Below, piece by piece: positions 54,972 through 64,000 of a stretch of 64,000 nucleotides of DNA. The DNA comes from Lelliottia nimipressuralis (GTDB lineage Bacteria > Pseudomonadota > Gammaproteobacteria > Enterobacterales > Enterobacteriaceae), in the NCBI RefSeq assembly GCF_004115925.1, contig NZ_SDDX01000008.1, positions 186,001 to 250,000 on the forward strand. The letters run 5' to 3'. Each line of letters starts with the position of its first letter. Position 1 is the first letter of the stretch. The notes under the pieces are model-generated. The model did not search any database, had not been told where the DNA came from, and was given only the letters and a program-made list of their open reading frames with translations. The position numbers and the translations under genes were made by a program.

Positions 54972-55426
54972 GTTCCCTTCCCTGTGCTGTTGCACATCCT
55001 GATACGCCCGGTGTTCGACACGATAATCAGCCATTCTCCTGCGGGGCTTTTGATGCGTATCCTCCCGGGCCAGGCGGTATCCCGTAATCCATAAAACGCC
55101 AGGGATTTCGTCAGTTCAGCAATCGTGACTTCCGGCCATGGAAAAATGAGAACCAGCCCGCTCTGAGTCTGGCAGTCCGCACTTTTCGTCGTCGCAAGAC
55201 ACGCCTTTTCGCCGTCCTTATTCACCACGATGAGATGATCCCGGTTATAACCGTTCGCATCGTTGCGAAGCTGTACCAGGTAGTCACGTACCTGATGGGC
55301 GGTTTGCCACAGGCGTTGCTGTTGCTGCCAACTCTGCCAGCCCGACAGCCCTGTGGCGCTGAGAATGACGACAAGGGAAATTGCCACCATGGTTTCGATA
55401 AGCGTAAAGCCGCGTTGTTTTTTCAT
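54965..55426 (-). CDS. ppdA: Prepilin-like protein PpdA
   Basis: A 153-aa protein of GspH/FimT type. It opens MKKQRGFTLIETMVAISLVV, a clean prepilin leader with cleavage after Gly and Glu at +5. The globular part includes PWPEVTIAELTKSLAFYGLRDTAW, shared with E. coli PpdA, and ends with Cys residues. First gene of ppdA-ppdB-ygdB-ppdC; the set resembles the minor pseudopilins that prime pilus or type II secretion fibres, but no secretion machinery is nearby. Confidence 0.9.
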   Translation of the reverse strand: MKKQRGFTLIETMVAISLVVILSATGLSGWQSWQQQQRLWQTAHQVRDYLVQLRNDANGYNRDHLIVVNKDGEKACLATTKSADCQTQSGLVLIFPWPEVTIAELTKSLAFYGLRDTAWPGRIRIKSPAGEWLIIVSNTGRIRMCNSTGKGTC

Positions 55427-55562
55427 GCCCGCAGTGTGGCGGGAAGCGCCCAGAAAAACGACAGCAGAAAGTGAAGATTACGAGGCGCTTTCCTGTGAAA
55501 ATCATCCGTTGCATTACGTTGCAAAAACGCTGGAAAGCCGCTCGTAAAAGCGAAATCTGGGC

Positions 55563-55592
55563 AAAAAAAACCGGCGCTAAAGAGCACCGGTT
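55563..55592 (-). terminator. Terminator after thyA
   Basis: On the minus strand CCGGTGCT and AGCGCCGG (55583-55590 and 55571-55578) pair with one wobble and are followed by eight T, 18 bp past the thyA stop. It separates lgt-thyA from the ppd genes. Confidence 0.88.
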
Positions 55593-55610
55593 GTGTCAGG
55601 ATTTGATCTA

Positions 55611-56405
55611 TCAGATAGCGACAGGAGCTTTGATACCAGGGTGGGGATCGTAGCCTTCAATCTCGAAATCGTCGAAGCGATAGTCAAAGATGGATTCCGG
55701 CTTACGCTTGATAACCAGCTTCGGCAGTGCGCGCGGTTCGCGAGTCAGCTGCAGGTGCGTTTGTTCCATGTGATTGCTGTACAGGTGCGTATCGCCACCG
55801 GTCCAGACAAAATCACCGACTTCAAGGTCGCACTGCTGCGCCATCATATGAACCAGTAATGCATAGCTGGCGATGTTGAACGGCAGACCGAGGAACACGT
55901 CGCAAGAGCGCTGATAGAGCTGGCAGGACAGTTTGCCGTCAGCGACATAGAACTGGAAGAAGGCGTGGCAAGGCGCCAGCGCCATTTTGTCCAGCTCGCC
56001 GACGTTCCAGGCTGAGACGATAATGCGACGTGAATCGGGATCGTTTTTCAGCTGGTTCAGCACGGTCGTAATTTGGTCAATGTGGCGACCATCTGGCGTT
56101 GGCCATGCGCGCCACTGTTTGCCGTAGACCGGGCCAAGGTTGCCGTTCTCATCTGCCCATTCGTCCCAAATCGAGACGTTGTTTTCGTGCAGATAGGCCA
56201 CGTTGGTATCGCCTTGCAGGAACCAGAGCAGTTCATGAATGATCGAGCGCAAATGGCAGCGCTTGGTCGTCACCAGCGGAAAACCTTCCTGCAGGTTAAA
56301 GCGCATCTGGTGGCCAAAAATAGAGAGCGTTCCGGTGCCGGTGCGATCGTTTTTTGGCGTGCCCTCGTCGAGCACTTTTTTCATCAATTCAAGATACTGT
56401 TTCAT
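55611..56405 (-). CDS. thyA: Thymidylate synthase
   Basis: ThyA methylates dUMP to dTMP with methylene-tetrahydrofolate. The 264-aa protein has the nucleophile Cys in [20 protein letters not shown], preceded by [12 protein letters not shown], and the dUMP-binding [20 protein letters not shown]. The C-terminus is [10 protein letters not shown], as in E. coli. It begins 6 bp after the lgt stop; lgt and thyA form one unit. Confidence 0.98.
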   Translation of the reverse strand: MKQYLELMKKVLDEGTPKNDRTGTGTLSIFGHQMRFNLQEGFPLVTTKRCHLRSIIHELLWFLQGDTNVAYLHENNVSIWDEWADENGNLGPVYGKQWRAWPTPDGRHIDQITTVLNQLKNDPDSRRIIVSAWNVGELDKMALAPCHAFFQFYVADGKLSCQLYQRSCDVFLGLPFNIASYALLVHMMAQQCDLEVGDFVWTGGDTHLYSNHMEQTHLQLTREPRALPKLVIKRKPESIFDYRFDDFEIEGYDPHPGIKAPVAI

Positions 56406-56411
56406 GGTTCC

Positions 56412-57287
56412 TCAGGAAAGCTGTTGCTGTGGACGACGACGATACGCCCAAATCATCATTATGATACCCGCGACAATCATCGGGATGGAGAGAATCTGCC
56501 CCATGCTGATGTACTGTACCCATTCACCGGTGAATTGCTGATCCGGCTGGCGGAAGAATTCAACGATGATTCGGAACGCACCATAACCAATCAGGAACAG
56601 CCCGGAGACAGAACCCATTGGACGCGGTTTGCGGATAAAGAGATTCAGAATGATAAACAGCACCACACCCTCAAGCGCCAGCTCATACAGCTGCGACATG
56701 TGGCGCGGCAGTGAGCCGTAGGTGTCGAAGATAGACTGCCACTCTGGGTGGGAAGGCAGCAGCGCAAGGTCTTCCGCACGTGAGTTCGGGAACAGCATCG
56801 TAAAGGAGACACTCGGATCGACACGACCCCACAGTTCCCCATTAATGAAGTTGCCGAGACGACCCGCGCCCAGACCAAACGGGATCAGCGGGGCAATAAA
56901 ATCAGCCACCTGGAAGAAGTTGCGTTTGGTGCGTTTGGCGAAGATGACCATCACCAGAATCACACCTATCAGACCGCCGTGGAAGGACATGCCTCCGTCC
57001 CAGACGCGGAACAGGTAAAGCGGATCGTTCAGGAAAATCGGGAAGTTGTAGAACAGCACATAGCCGATACGCCCACCGAGGAATACCCCGAGGAACCCGG
57101 CATAGAGCAGGTTTTCAACTTCGTTTTTCGTCCATCCGCTGCCCGGACGACTGGCGCGACGACCCGCAAGCCACATGGCAAAGATGAAGCCGACCAGGTA
57201 CATAAGACCGTACCAGTGAAGCGCAACGGGACCGATTGAGAAAATGACCGGATCAAATTCCGGAAAATGCAGATAACCACTGTTCAT
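56412..57287 (-). CDS. lgt: Prolipoprotein diacylglyceryl transferase
   Basis: Lgt attaches diacylglycerol to the lipobox Cys of prolipoproteins, the first step of lipoprotein maturation. The 291-aa inner-membrane protein has about seven helices, the family signature [18 protein letters not shown] and the essential His in [14 protein letters not shown]. Substrates in this window include YgdI, YgdR and MltA. It is upstream of thyA and divergent from nothing; the 189-bp gap to ptsP contains its promoter. Confidence 0.97.
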   Translation of the reverse strand: MNSGYLHFPEFDPVIFSIGPVALHWYGLMYLVGFIFAMWLAGRRASRPGSGWTKNEVENLLYAGFLGVFLGGRIGYVLFYNFPIFLNDPLYLFRVWDGGMSFHGGLIGVILVMVIFAKRTKRNFFQVADFIAPLIPFGLGAGRLGNFINGELWGRVDPSVSFTMLFPNSRAEDLALLPSHPEWQSIFDTYGSLPRHMSQLYELALEGVVLFIILNLFIRKPRPMGSVSGLFLIGYGAFRIIVEFFRQPDQQFTGEWVQYISMGQILSIPMIVAGIIMMIWAYRRRPQQQLS

Positions 57288-57431
57288 CTGTCACCACAAG
57301 ATGTTGTTATTCCGCTGAAAGTGGACAGCGAAAAATAAGCGCGCGCAGGGTTAACCCACGCTCCAAAGTTGCGAATCATAGCACAAGGCAGGCGCGGAGG
57401 ATGCGCCTGAGATGTAAAAGATGTGTATAGA

Positions 57432-57457
57432 GAATGGAGCAGAGTATCGCTCCATTC
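57432..57457. other. Hairpin after ptsP
   Basis: GAATGGAGC (57432-57440) and GCTCCATTC (57449-57457) pair over 9 bp with an 8-nt loop, 20 bp past the ptsP stop. It lacks a T-run on the ptsP strand, so it may be a weak terminator or stability element. Confidence 0.55.
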
Positions 57458-57476
57458 GTGTAGGGAATGGGAAAGT

Positions 57477-59723
57477 TTAGCGACCACCGCGGATCAAACC
57501 GCCCATGCCGCGACGCTCCATAAAGGCCGCGACCTGGTGACGGACTTCCGTCGCCAGCTGTGCCTCAAGGCTGCGTTTTGCCAGTTCCTGAGCATCTTCG
57601 ATTTCGATGTGGCGCAGCAGATATTTCACACGCGCCACCGAGCGACCGTTCATCGACAGATGACGGAAGCCAAGACCGATCAGGATCGCCACACACATGG
57701 AATCCCCTGCCATTTCACCGCACAGGCGCAGGTCGATTCCGTACAATTCGGCGTCACGCGCAATCATCGCCAGCGCACGCAGCATCGCCGGGTGCAGGCT
57801 GTCGTAAATGCTCGCGACGCGCGTATTGTTACGATCCACCGCCAAAATGTACTGAGTCAGATCGTTCGTACCGACCGAGATGAAATCCACGCGGTTGGCC
57901 AACTGTGGCAGCATAAAGACCATCGATGGGACTTCAAGCATCACGCCGAGGCGCGGTTTGGGAATCGCATAACCGATCATCTCTTCCACTTCGCGGCCAG
58001 CACGTTCGATCAAGCGACGCGCTTCGTCGACTTCATCCAGACTGGTCACCATCGGCAGAAGAATGCTGAGATTCCCCGTGGCCGCGTTAGCACGCAGCAT
58101 GGCGCGTACCTGCACCAGGAAAATCTCCGGCTGATCGAGCGTAATGCGGATCCCACGCCAGCCAAGGCACGGGTTTTCTTCACTGATGGGCATGTACGGC
58201 AGCTGTTTATCGGCGCCAACATCCAGCGTTCGCAGGGTGACGGGCTTATCGTTAAACATCTGCAACATTCCCTGATACTGCGCCACCTGCTCCTCTTCGG
58301 AAGGGAAGCCACTTTGCAACATGAACGGAATTTCAGTGCGGTACAGGCCAATGCCGTCGATGCGGCTGCCGAGCTTCTCTTCGTGCGCCGGACTAAGGCC
58401 TGCATTGAGCATCACCTTAACCCGCTCGCCGCTTTTCAACTGCGCGGGCAGATCGACGTCATCTTCCGCCAGGCGGCTTAATTCATTTTCTTCACTGATT
58501 AATCGCTGATATTCCTGCAGCAGTACCGGCTCAGGATCGACCAGCAGCTCACCGCGATAACCGTCGACCACCAGGGTGCGGCGTTGCAGCACCGAAGGCT
58601 GAATATCCGCGCCCATGACGGTAGGAATACCCAGCGCGCGCACCATTATGGCCGCGTGGGAGTTGGCTGCGCCATCACGCACCACGACGCCTGCCAGTCG
58701 GTCATGCGGCAGTTCGGCGAGAGTGGTAGCCGACAGTTCATCGGCGACCAGCACAAAGCGTTTCGGCCAGGCATTTTCGCCCTGAATGGTATCATCGAGA
58801 TGGAACAGCAGACGCTGGCCCAGACTTCGCAGATCGCCCGCACGCTCTTTCAGATAACCGTCTGTCAGGGAGGCAAACTGCTCGGCGAACCGTTCGATGA
58901 CCTTTTTCACCGCCCATTCCGCCACCGATCCTTTGTCTACTTCGGCGAAGAGTTCGCGGCGCAGGCGCGCATCGGAAAGCAGGTGGGAATAAAGATCAAA
59001 AATCGCTGCCGTCTCTTTCTGCGCCCCTGCGGCAAAACGCTTACTGTAGCGACGGAATTCGTTGGAGGCCTCTTCCAGCGCACCGGTCAGACGTTCGCGT
59101 TCAAGGGCAGCGTCCAGCGTTGAGGCTTCGTACACCTGCTCCATGAGCGGCAGCGTGGCGTCCATCCACCCTTCGGCGATGGCCACGCCCGGCGATGCGG
59201 GCAGCGCACGGATACGCGTCTGGCGATACTGGCCAAACAGCGCGGCTAACTGAGACTGGGAGAGGATTGCGGCCATTTGCGTGGCCAGCGTCACGAGGAA
59301 TGACTCCTCGCTTTCGTCAAACTGGCGAAGCTCACGCTGCTGCACCACCAGTATCCCAAGAAGCTGGCGGCGCTGAATGATAGGGACACCTAAAAACGCG
59401 CGAAAACGCTCTTCCTTGACGGAAGGGATATATTTAAAACTGGGGTGTTTTTGCGCATCGGCGAGGTTGATAGGTTCCGCCAGCCGTCCAACGAGGCCAA
59501 CGATCCCTTCATCGAAGGCGAGCGCAACGGTGCGACCACGCGGTTTTTTCAACCCACGTGTCGCCATCAGGTAATAACAGCGTCGATCGTGGTCGGCCAG
59601 ATACACCGAACAGACTTCGGTTTCCATCGCAAGACAGATGTCGGTCACCAGAATGTCCAGCGCCTCATTGAGGCGCGGAGCACTGGCAACCTTTTCGACT
59701 ATTTCTCGCAAGCGGGTGAGCAT
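57477..59723 (-). CDS. ptsP: Phosphoenolpyruvate-protein phosphotransferase EI-Ntr
   Basis: PtsP is the first enzyme of the nitrogen PTS, taking phosphate from PEP and passing it to NPr and EIIA-Ntr. The 748-aa protein has an N-terminal GAF domain (about 1-130) that binds glutamine or 2-oxoglutarate in the family, then the enzyme I module: the phosphohistidine in DGAANSHAAIMVRALGIP and the PEP-binding barrel with VGTNDLTQYILAVDRNN and LCGEMAGDSMCVAIL. It follows rppH by 12 bp, as in E. coli. Confidence 0.97.
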   Translation of the reverse strand: MLTRLREIVEKVASAPRLNEALDILVTDICLAMETEVCSVYLADHDRRCYYLMATRGLKKPRGRTVALAFDEGIVGLVGRLAEPINLADAQKHPSFKYIPSVKEERFRAFLGVPIIQRRQLLGILVVQQRELRQFDESEESFLVTLATQMAAILSQSQLAALFGQYRQTRIRALPASPGVAIAEGWMDATLPLMEQVYEASTLDAALERERLTGALEEASNEFRRYSKRFAAGAQKETAAIFDLYSHLLSDARLRRELFAEVDKGSVAEWAVKKVIERFAEQFASLTDGYLKERAGDLRSLGQRLLFHLDDTIQGENAWPKRFVLVADELSATTLAELPHDRLAGVVVRDGAANSHAAIMVRALGIPTVMGADIQPSVLQRRTLVVDGYRGELLVDPEPVLLQEYQRLISEENELSRLAEDDVDLPAQLKSGERVKVMLNAGLSPAHEEKLGSRIDGIGLYRTEIPFMLQSGFPSEEEQVAQYQGMLQMFNDKPVTLRTLDVGADKQLPYMPISEENPCLGWRGIRITLDQPEIFLVQVRAMLRANAATGNLSILLPMVTSLDEVDEARRLIERAGREVEEMIGYAIPKPRLGVMLEVPSMVFMLPQLANRVDFISVGTNDLTQYILAVDRNNTRVASIYDSLHPAMLRALAMIARDAELYGIDLRLCGEMAGDSMCVAILIGLGFRHLSMNGRSVARVKYLLRHIEIEDAQELAKRSLEAQLATEVRHQVAAFMERRGMGGLIRGGR

Positions 59724-59735
59724 GATGTGCGTTGC

Positions 59736-60266
59736 TTAACCTCTTTTACGTCGCCAGGCAGGTGGGCTTTGCGGTTTAGGAGGGGCCTCCTGAAACGCAA
59801 TCACCACACTTGCAAACTCTTTCATCACCCTGCGGTAAACATCGCGCTTAAAGGACACGACCTGACGAACGGGATACCAGTAGCTCACCCAACGCCAGCC
59901 ATCGAACTCTGGCGTACTGCTGGTTTGCATATTGATTTCCGAGTCGTTGCTCACCAATTGCAGAAGAAACCACTTTTGTTTCTGGCCGATACAAACCGGC
60001 TTTGTGTCCCAACGCACCAAACGTTTCGGTAACTTGTAACGCAACCAGTTGCGGGTCGAAGCCAGGATGCGAACATCTTTTCGGCTTAAGCCGACTTCTT
60101 CGAACAGCTCCCGATACATCGCTTGTTCTGGGGACTCTCCTGGATTGATCCCGCCTTGCGGGAATTGCCAGGAGTGCTGACCATACCGTCTTGCCCACAT
60201 AACCTGGCCCTGACGATTACAAATTACGATACCTACATTCGGGCGGTAGCCATCGTCATCAATCAC
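59736..60266 (-). CDS. rppH: RNA pyrophosphohydrolase
   Basis: RppH removes pyrophosphate from the 5' end of primary mRNAs and so starts 5'-dependent decay by RNase E. The 176-aa protein has the Nudix box in [23 protein letters not shown]-type form (59 to 81 of the protein approximately: Gly, Arg-Glu and Glu-Glu ligands are all present). It starts [20 protein letters not shown]. Cotranscribed with ptsP. The 684-bp gap on its other side holds a DnaA-box cluster. Confidence 0.96.
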   Translation of the reverse strand: MIDDDGYRPNVGIVICNRQGQVMWARRYGQHSWQFPQGGINPGESPEQAMYRELFEEVGLSRKDVRILASTRNWLRYKLPKRLVRWDTKPVCIGQKQKWFLLQLVSNDSEINMQTSSTPEFDGWRWVSYWYPVRQVVSFKRDVYRRVMKEFASVVIAFQEAPPKPQSPPAWRRKRG

Positions 60267-60950
60267 CGGACTACCTCAAACTAAACCTTATATATGATCG
60301 ATTGTTTCATACTCCTGTGAGGCGGTAAACCACTCTCTTGCAGGGCTGCGAACGAATAACATTTGAATAACTCACAATTTTCACTCAAGTTATAAACAGA
60401 TGACGGACGCAAAGGGCCATTTTATTCACTTTTTCTGTGGATATAGTTGTGAAGAAGTATGGAATTACCGCTGGACAACATTGCGGGAAGGAAATCACCT
60501 CGCAATCTCATCGAGAAATAAATAGCTATATTTCATTACCTTAACGGGTAACACCTGTGAATAATACGTCATAACGTGACGATCGTCACATGAGAGATCC
60601 GCGTGCTGATGAAAGATCGAACAGCGTCGGTTTTATCCACAGATTGTGCCAATAACTTAGACACTATTTGTGTGAAAATTCGATTTTCGTCGCACGTCAA
60701 GGCTGTAAATTGAAACAGTAGTGAGGGTTATTCCCACTTATCCCACTTTTCTGTGGATAACATGGTGTAAGATCCTGTTCATTGTCAGTGACCAGTTTTG
60801 AACAACCCGATTTTACCCTTTTTATCCGTCAGTGGATTTGTCCTAAAAATCCTGATAAATCATAAGCCTGCCATATCGCCAAAGAAATAGTTAAACTCTA
60901 TCCACAAGGTCTGCTTTTACGGTTCATTTTTTAATCAAAGGTTTAACGTT
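60267..60950. other. rppH-mutH intergenic region, DARS2-like DnaA-box cluster
   Basis: This 684-bp gap has no supported gene. It carries two perfect DnaA boxes (TTATCCACA at 60633-60641 and its complement TGTGGATAA at 60752-60760, facing each other). Two more have one mismatch (TGTGGATAT at 60436-60444; CTATCCACA at 60898-60906). An exact IHF consensus match (AATCAAAGGTTTA) lies at 60933-60945. In E. coli this same gap holds DARS2, which recharges DnaA-ADP to DnaA-ATP with help from IHF and Fis. Position and box content agree, so I call it the DARS2 counterpart. Both flanking promoters must also be here. Confidence 0.82.
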
Positions 60951-61637
60951 ATGCTTCCGCTCCTTCCACTCACCTCCCCTCCGGCCACTGAAGCGCAGTT
61001 ATTGCAGCAGGCGCAACGCGTCGCGGGCTACTCGCTCGGCGAACTGGCGGCCATGGCGGGCTTGCCGATTCCTGCGGATCTGAAACGGGATAAAGGCTGG
61101 ATCGGTGTGTTGCTGGAGCGCTGGCTTGGCGCAAGCGCGGGCAGTAAACCCGAGCAGGATTTTGCCGCACTGGGGGTGGAGCTTAAAACCATCCCCATTG
61201 ATCGTCAGGGAAAACCACTGGAAACCACCTTTGTCTGCGTTGCGCCGCTCACCGGGAATACGGGTGTGACCTGGAAAATGAGCCACGTACGCCATAAGCT
61301 CAAGCGCGTGCTGTGGGTGCCCATCGAAGGCGACAGAGCTATTCCCCTTGCGGATCGCCGCGTGGGTGCGCCACTGCTTTGGAGCCCAAACGAAGAGGAA
61401 GAGCGGCAGCTTTCGCAGGACTGGGAGGAGCTAATGGATATGATCGTGCTGGGTCAGGTCGAGCGGATTACCGCGCGTCATGGCGAGGTGATGCAGTTAC
61501 GCCCGAAAGCCGCTAACAGCAAGGCGCTGACCGAAGCGATTGGCGCTCAGGGAGAACCGATCCTGACGCTGCCGCGCGGCTTCTATTTAAAGAAGAACTT
61601 CACCGGTGCTCTGCTGGCTCGTCACTTTTTCGCTTAA
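60951..61637 (+). CDS. mutH: DNA mismatch repair endonuclease MutH
   Basis: MutH nicks the unmethylated strand at hemimethylated GATC during mismatch repair. The 228-aa protein carries the restriction-fold active site in [15 protein letters not shown], with the Asp, Glu and Lys at the spacing of the catalytic DEK set (about residues 70, 77 and 79). The conserved [13 protein letters not shown] is near the C-terminus. It starts [20 protein letters not shown]. In E. coli ygdQ follows; here ygdR does. Confidence 0.97.
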   Translation: MLPLLPLTSPPATEAQLLQQAQRVAGYSLGELAAMAGLPIPADLKRDKGWIGVLLERWLGASAGSKPEQDFAALGVELKTIPIDRQGKPLETTFVCVAPLTGNTGVTWKMSHVRHKLKRVLWVPIEGDRAIPLADRRVGAPLLWSPNEEEERQLSQDWEELMDMIVLGQVERITARHGEVMQLRPKAANSKALTEAIGAQGEPILTLPRGFYLKKNFTGALLARHFFA

Positions 61638-61772
61638 ACGCGGTTTTTAGCCGAAGTTTGAACTGAATCAAACACATTCACCTGATGTTTAAGATTTTAC
61701 TGCTTCCTCCTGACGCTTTCTCAGGTTATTACTACACTATGATGTGATACGAGCCAGGTGAGGATGATAACG

Positions 61773-61991
61773 ATGAAAAAATGGGCAGTGATAATCTCAG
61801 CGGTGGGTTTAGCGTTTGCGGTTTCAGGTTGTAGTAGTGATTACGTTATGGCGACAAAAGACGGTCGAATGATACTGACTGACGGCAAACCCGAAGTCGA
61901 CGACGATACCGGCCTTGTAAGCTACAACGATCAGCAGGGCAATAAGATGCAGATCAATCGCGACGAAGTTTCGCAGATCATCGAAAGATAA
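61773..61991 (+). CDS. ygdR: YgdI/YgdR family lipoprotein
   Basis: A 72-aa lipoprotein with signal peptide [20 protein letters not shown] (lipobox VSGC) and a DUF903 domain ([30 protein letters not shown]). I chose the ATG at 61773 for its signal-peptide start and E. coli length; an ATG 15 bp earlier gives a five-residue extension. It is a paralogue of ygdI at 34632 and shares the pattern YVM-T-DGR-I--DGKP. It follows mutH after 135 bp with no ygdQ. Confidence 0.93.
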   Translation: MKKWAVIISAVGLAFAVSGCSSDYVMATKDGRMILTDGKPEVDDDTGLVSYNDQQGNKMQINRDEVSQIIER

Positions 61992-61997
61992 ACAGTT

Positions 61998-62024
61998 AAA
62001 GGTCAGTTGCTTACTGGCCTTTTT
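61998..62024 (+). terminator. Terminator after ygdR
   Basis: AAAGGTCAGT (61998-62007) and ACTGGCCTTT (62013-62022) form a 10-bp stem with one wobble pair, followed by TT and further T-rich sequence. Confidence 0.85.
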
Positions 62025-62124
62025 GATTTTTTTCTTCCCCTTTTGCTCCCCCTCTGCCATGTTTATAGTCCTTCGTCGGGGAGATTCCTGACGCCGTCAA
62101 TTTACACAGTATAGGAAGCCGGCT

Positions 62125-63165
62125 ATGCATTATCACCGTATCCCCCACAGCACTCTGGAGATCAGCCAACTGGGGTTGGGCACGATGACATTCGGTGAAC
62201 AAAACAGCGAAGCCGATGCCCATGCGCAACTCGATTACGCCGTCAGCCAGGGGATCAACCTGATTGATGTGGCCGAAATGTACCCGGTGCCTCCGCGCCC
62301 GGAAACCCAGGGATTGACCGAAACCTACGTTGGCAACTGGCTGGCGAAAAACGGCAATCGCGAAAAGCTGGTGCTGGCGTCGAAAGTCAGCGGCCCGTCG
62401 CGCAATAACGACGCAGGTATTCGTCCGAATCAGATTCTGGATCGCAAAAATATCCGCGCCGCGCTGGATGCCAGCCTGAAGCGTCTGCAGACCGACTATC
62501 TCGATTTATATCAGGTTCACTGGCCTCAGCGCCCGACCAACTGCTTCGGCAAGCTGGGCTATACCTGGAGCGACAGCGCGCCGGTGGTGACCCTGCTCGA
62601 AACCCTGGAAGCTCTGACCGAGTGTCAGCGCGCCGGTAAGATCCGCTATATTGGCGTCTCGAACGAAACGGCGTTCGGGGTGATGCGCTATCTGCATCTG
62701 GCCGATAAGCACGATTTGCCGCGCATTGTGACCATTCAGAACCCTTACAGCCTGGTTAACCGCAGTTATGAAGTGGGTCTGTCGGAAGTGACACAGTATG
62801 AAGGCGTTGAGCTGCTGGCTTATTCCTGCCTCGGCTTCGGGACGTTGACCGGTAAATACCTCAACGGCGCAAAACCTGCCGGGGCACGTAATACCCTGTT
62901 CAGCCGTTTTACCCGCTACAGCGGTGAGCAAACGCAGAAAGCCGTTGCGGCGTATGTTGATATCGCGAAACGTCACGGTCTGGACCCGGCACAGATGGCA
63001 TTAGCCTTTGTGCGTCGTCAGCCGTTCGTGGCAAGCACCCTGCTGGGTGCCACCACAATGGAGCAGTTGAAAACAAACATCGACAGTTTCCATCTGGAGT
63101 TGAGCGAAGAGGTGCTGGCGGAGATTGAGGCGGTGCATCAGGTTTACACCTATCCGGCACCGTAA
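62125..63165 (+). CDS. tas: NADP(H)-dependent aldo-keto reductase Tas
   Basis: A 346-aa aldo-keto reductase; the E. coli gene was found as a suppressor of tyrosine auxotrophy, but its natural substrate is unclear. It has the TIM-barrel signatures: LGLGTMTFGEQNSEADAHAQ at the start, NLIDVAEMYPVPPRP with the catalytic Asp/Tyr, LVLASKVSGPSRNND with the catalytic Lys, and DLYQVHWPQRPTN with the His. The C-terminal GATTMEQLKTNIDS binds NADP. It converges with lplT across a REP element. Confidence 0.96.
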   Translation: MHYHRIPHSTLEISQLGLGTMTFGEQNSEADAHAQLDYAVSQGINLIDVAEMYPVPPRPETQGLTETYVGNWLAKNGNREKLVLASKVSGPSRNNDAGIRPNQILDRKNIRAALDASLKRLQTDYLDLYQVHWPQRPTNCFGKLGYTWSDSAPVVTLLETLEALTECQRAGKIRYIGVSNETAFGVMRYLHLADKHDLPRIVTIQNPYSLVNRSYEVGLSEVTQYEGVELLAYSCLGFGTLTGKYLNGAKPAGARNTLFSRFTRYSGEQTQKAVAAYVDIAKRHGLDPAQMALAFVRRQPFVASTLLGATTMEQLKTNIDSFHLELSEEVLAEIEAVHQVYTYPAP

Positions 63166-63182
63166 CGCGTTTTGATCTTGGA

Positions 63183-63212
63183 TGCCGGGTAAGGCGAAGT
63201 CGCCGCCCGGCA
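63183..63212. repeat. REP palindrome between tas and lplT
   Basis: TGCCGGG and CCCGGCA (63183-63189 and 63206-63212) enclose GGCG/CGCC, a canonical enterobacterial REP unit of the form TGCCGGGTAAGGCG. It lies between the ends of two converging genes. Confidence 0.88.
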
Positions 63213-63217
63213 ATCCG

Positions 63218-64000
63218 TTACCGACGACGCTGCCAGAGCCACAGCCCGGCAATTGCCAGTGCAAACAACCCACCGAACCCGACACCGATGCCCACGACCG
63301 GTAATCCCACTTTAACCGCCAGGGAATACAGCCCCAGCATCAGCAACATCGCGGTGTTTTCACCGAGATTTTGCACCGCAATCGCGTTACCCGCCCCGAC
63401 GGTCTGTTTACCACGCTCCTGCAGGAGTGCGTTCAGCGGTACAACAAAGAAACCACCGAGCATACCAATCAGGATCAGCAGCACGTAAGCCGGCAGCAGC
63501 GCATGTTGCAGGGAGAAAAACAGCACGCCGACGCCAATCAAAATCCCCGCCGGCATACAGCGCGATACGGTTTCCAGGGTGACCAGCTTCGCAGCCACAC
63601 CGGCCCCGACCACAATCCCCACCGCCACCATCGCGTTGAGATAAGTGGGCGTGGCGTTATCGGTGATCCCGAGCGCCGTCGGGACCCACAATACCAGCAG
63701 GAAGCGCAGCGTCACGCCCGCGCCCCAGAACATGCTGGTGCCCAGCAGGGAGAAGCGCGTTTCGCCGTTACGCCACAGCACGCGGCAGGCATTGAAGAAA
63801 CTGGCCGTCATCGGCGTAAAGCGCCAGGATTGCCCCGGACGCGCCACGGGCAGCGTCGGGATAAACAGGTTCGCCACGACTGCGCCCGCATACACCAGCG
63901 CACACACGCCCAGCGCGGCCAGCACATGCCAGTCCGCCAGCACGCCGCCGGCGACGGAGCCGAGCAGAATAGCGGCAATCGTCGAGGACTCCATCAGGCC
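63218..64000 (-). CDS. lplT: Lysophospholipid transporter LplT, 3' part only
   Basis: LplT is an MFS flippase that moves lysophospholipids, mainly lysophosphatidylethanolamine, across the inner membrane for re-acylation by Aas. About 260 C-terminal codons are visible; the start lies past the right edge. The part shows alternating hydrophobic segments with [20 protein letters not shown] and [20 protein letters not shown], typical of the family. In E. coli aas follows on this strand and galR after it; neither is in the window. Confidence 0.93.
   Translation of the reverse strand, partial: GLMESSTIAAILLGSVAGGVLADWHVLAALGVCALVYAGAVVANLFIPTLPVARPGQSWRFTPMTASFFNACRVLWRNGETRFSLLGTSMFWGAGVTLRFLLVLWVPTALGITDNATPTYLNAMVAVGIVVGAGVAAKLVTLETVSRCMPAGILIGVGVLFFSLQHALLPAYVLLILIGMLGGFFVVPLNALLQERGKQTVGAGNAIAVQNLGENTAMLLMLGLYSLAVKVGLPVVGIGVGFGGLFALAIAGLWLWQRRR

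Overview
The window is a 64 kb stretch of core chromosome from an enteric bacterium (Enterobacteriaceae). Nearly every protein is close to its Escherichia coli counterpart, and the gene order follows the E. coli segment from cysJ to lplT (eno-pyrG-mazG-relA-rlmD-barA-gud, syd-queF-ppnN-sdaCB, gcvA/gcvB-csdAE-tcdA-mltA-amiC-argA-recD-recB-ptrA-recC-ppd-thyA-lgt-ptsP-rppH-mutH-tas). The differences from E. coli point to an Enterobacter/Lelliottia/Leclercia-like genome. I cannot fix the genus from sequence alone. No insertion sequence, prophage or CRISPR array is visible.

Layout. 1-5 kb: the 5' end of cysJ, queuosine genes queD and queE, then a compact amino-sugar locus (nanE-type epimerase, PTS EIICB, divergent RpiR regulator) where E. 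coli has its ygc cluster. 5-14 kb: eno, pyrG, mazG, a two-gene AT-rich accessory cassette, relA and rlmD. 14-22 kb: barA and a glycerate kinase next to the glucarate operon gudPXD. 22-31 kb: yqcA-truC-yqcC, the regulatory RNA gene csrB with an upstream UvrY-type palindrome, syd, queF, ppnN, sdaCB. 31-41 kb: xni, rlmM-ygdD, gcvA with divergent gcvB, lipoprotein ygdI, csdA-csdE/tcdA, mltA, one initiator tRNA, amiC, argA with a pair of ARG boxes. 42-55 kb: recD-recB-ptrA-recC and the prepilin-like genes ppdC-ygdB-ppdB-ppdA. 55-64 kb: thyA-lgt, ptsP-rppH, a DnaA-box-rich intergenic region matching the position of DARS2, mutH, ygdR, tas and the 3' part of lplT.

How it fits together. BarA is the sensor kinase whose partner UvrY switches on csrB, and both barA and csrB are here with the UvrY-like site. 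The glucarate genes form one uptake-to-degradation unit ending in glycerate kinase. RecBCD is split by the protease gene ptrA exactly as in E. coli. Three queuosine enzymes (QueD, QueE, QueF) lie within 26 kb of each other.

The best candidate for something undescribed is the cassette at 9135-10243. The mazEF toxin-antitoxin slot between relA and mazG is occupied by a DUF4225-like protein with a hydrophobic core and a translationally coupled small three-helix membrane protein. The pair looks like a toxin/effector with its immunity partner; that function is inferred, not shown. Other differences from E. coli: the fucose operon between xni and rlmM is absent, ygdQ is absent, and only one tRNA-fMet stands where E. 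coli has three.
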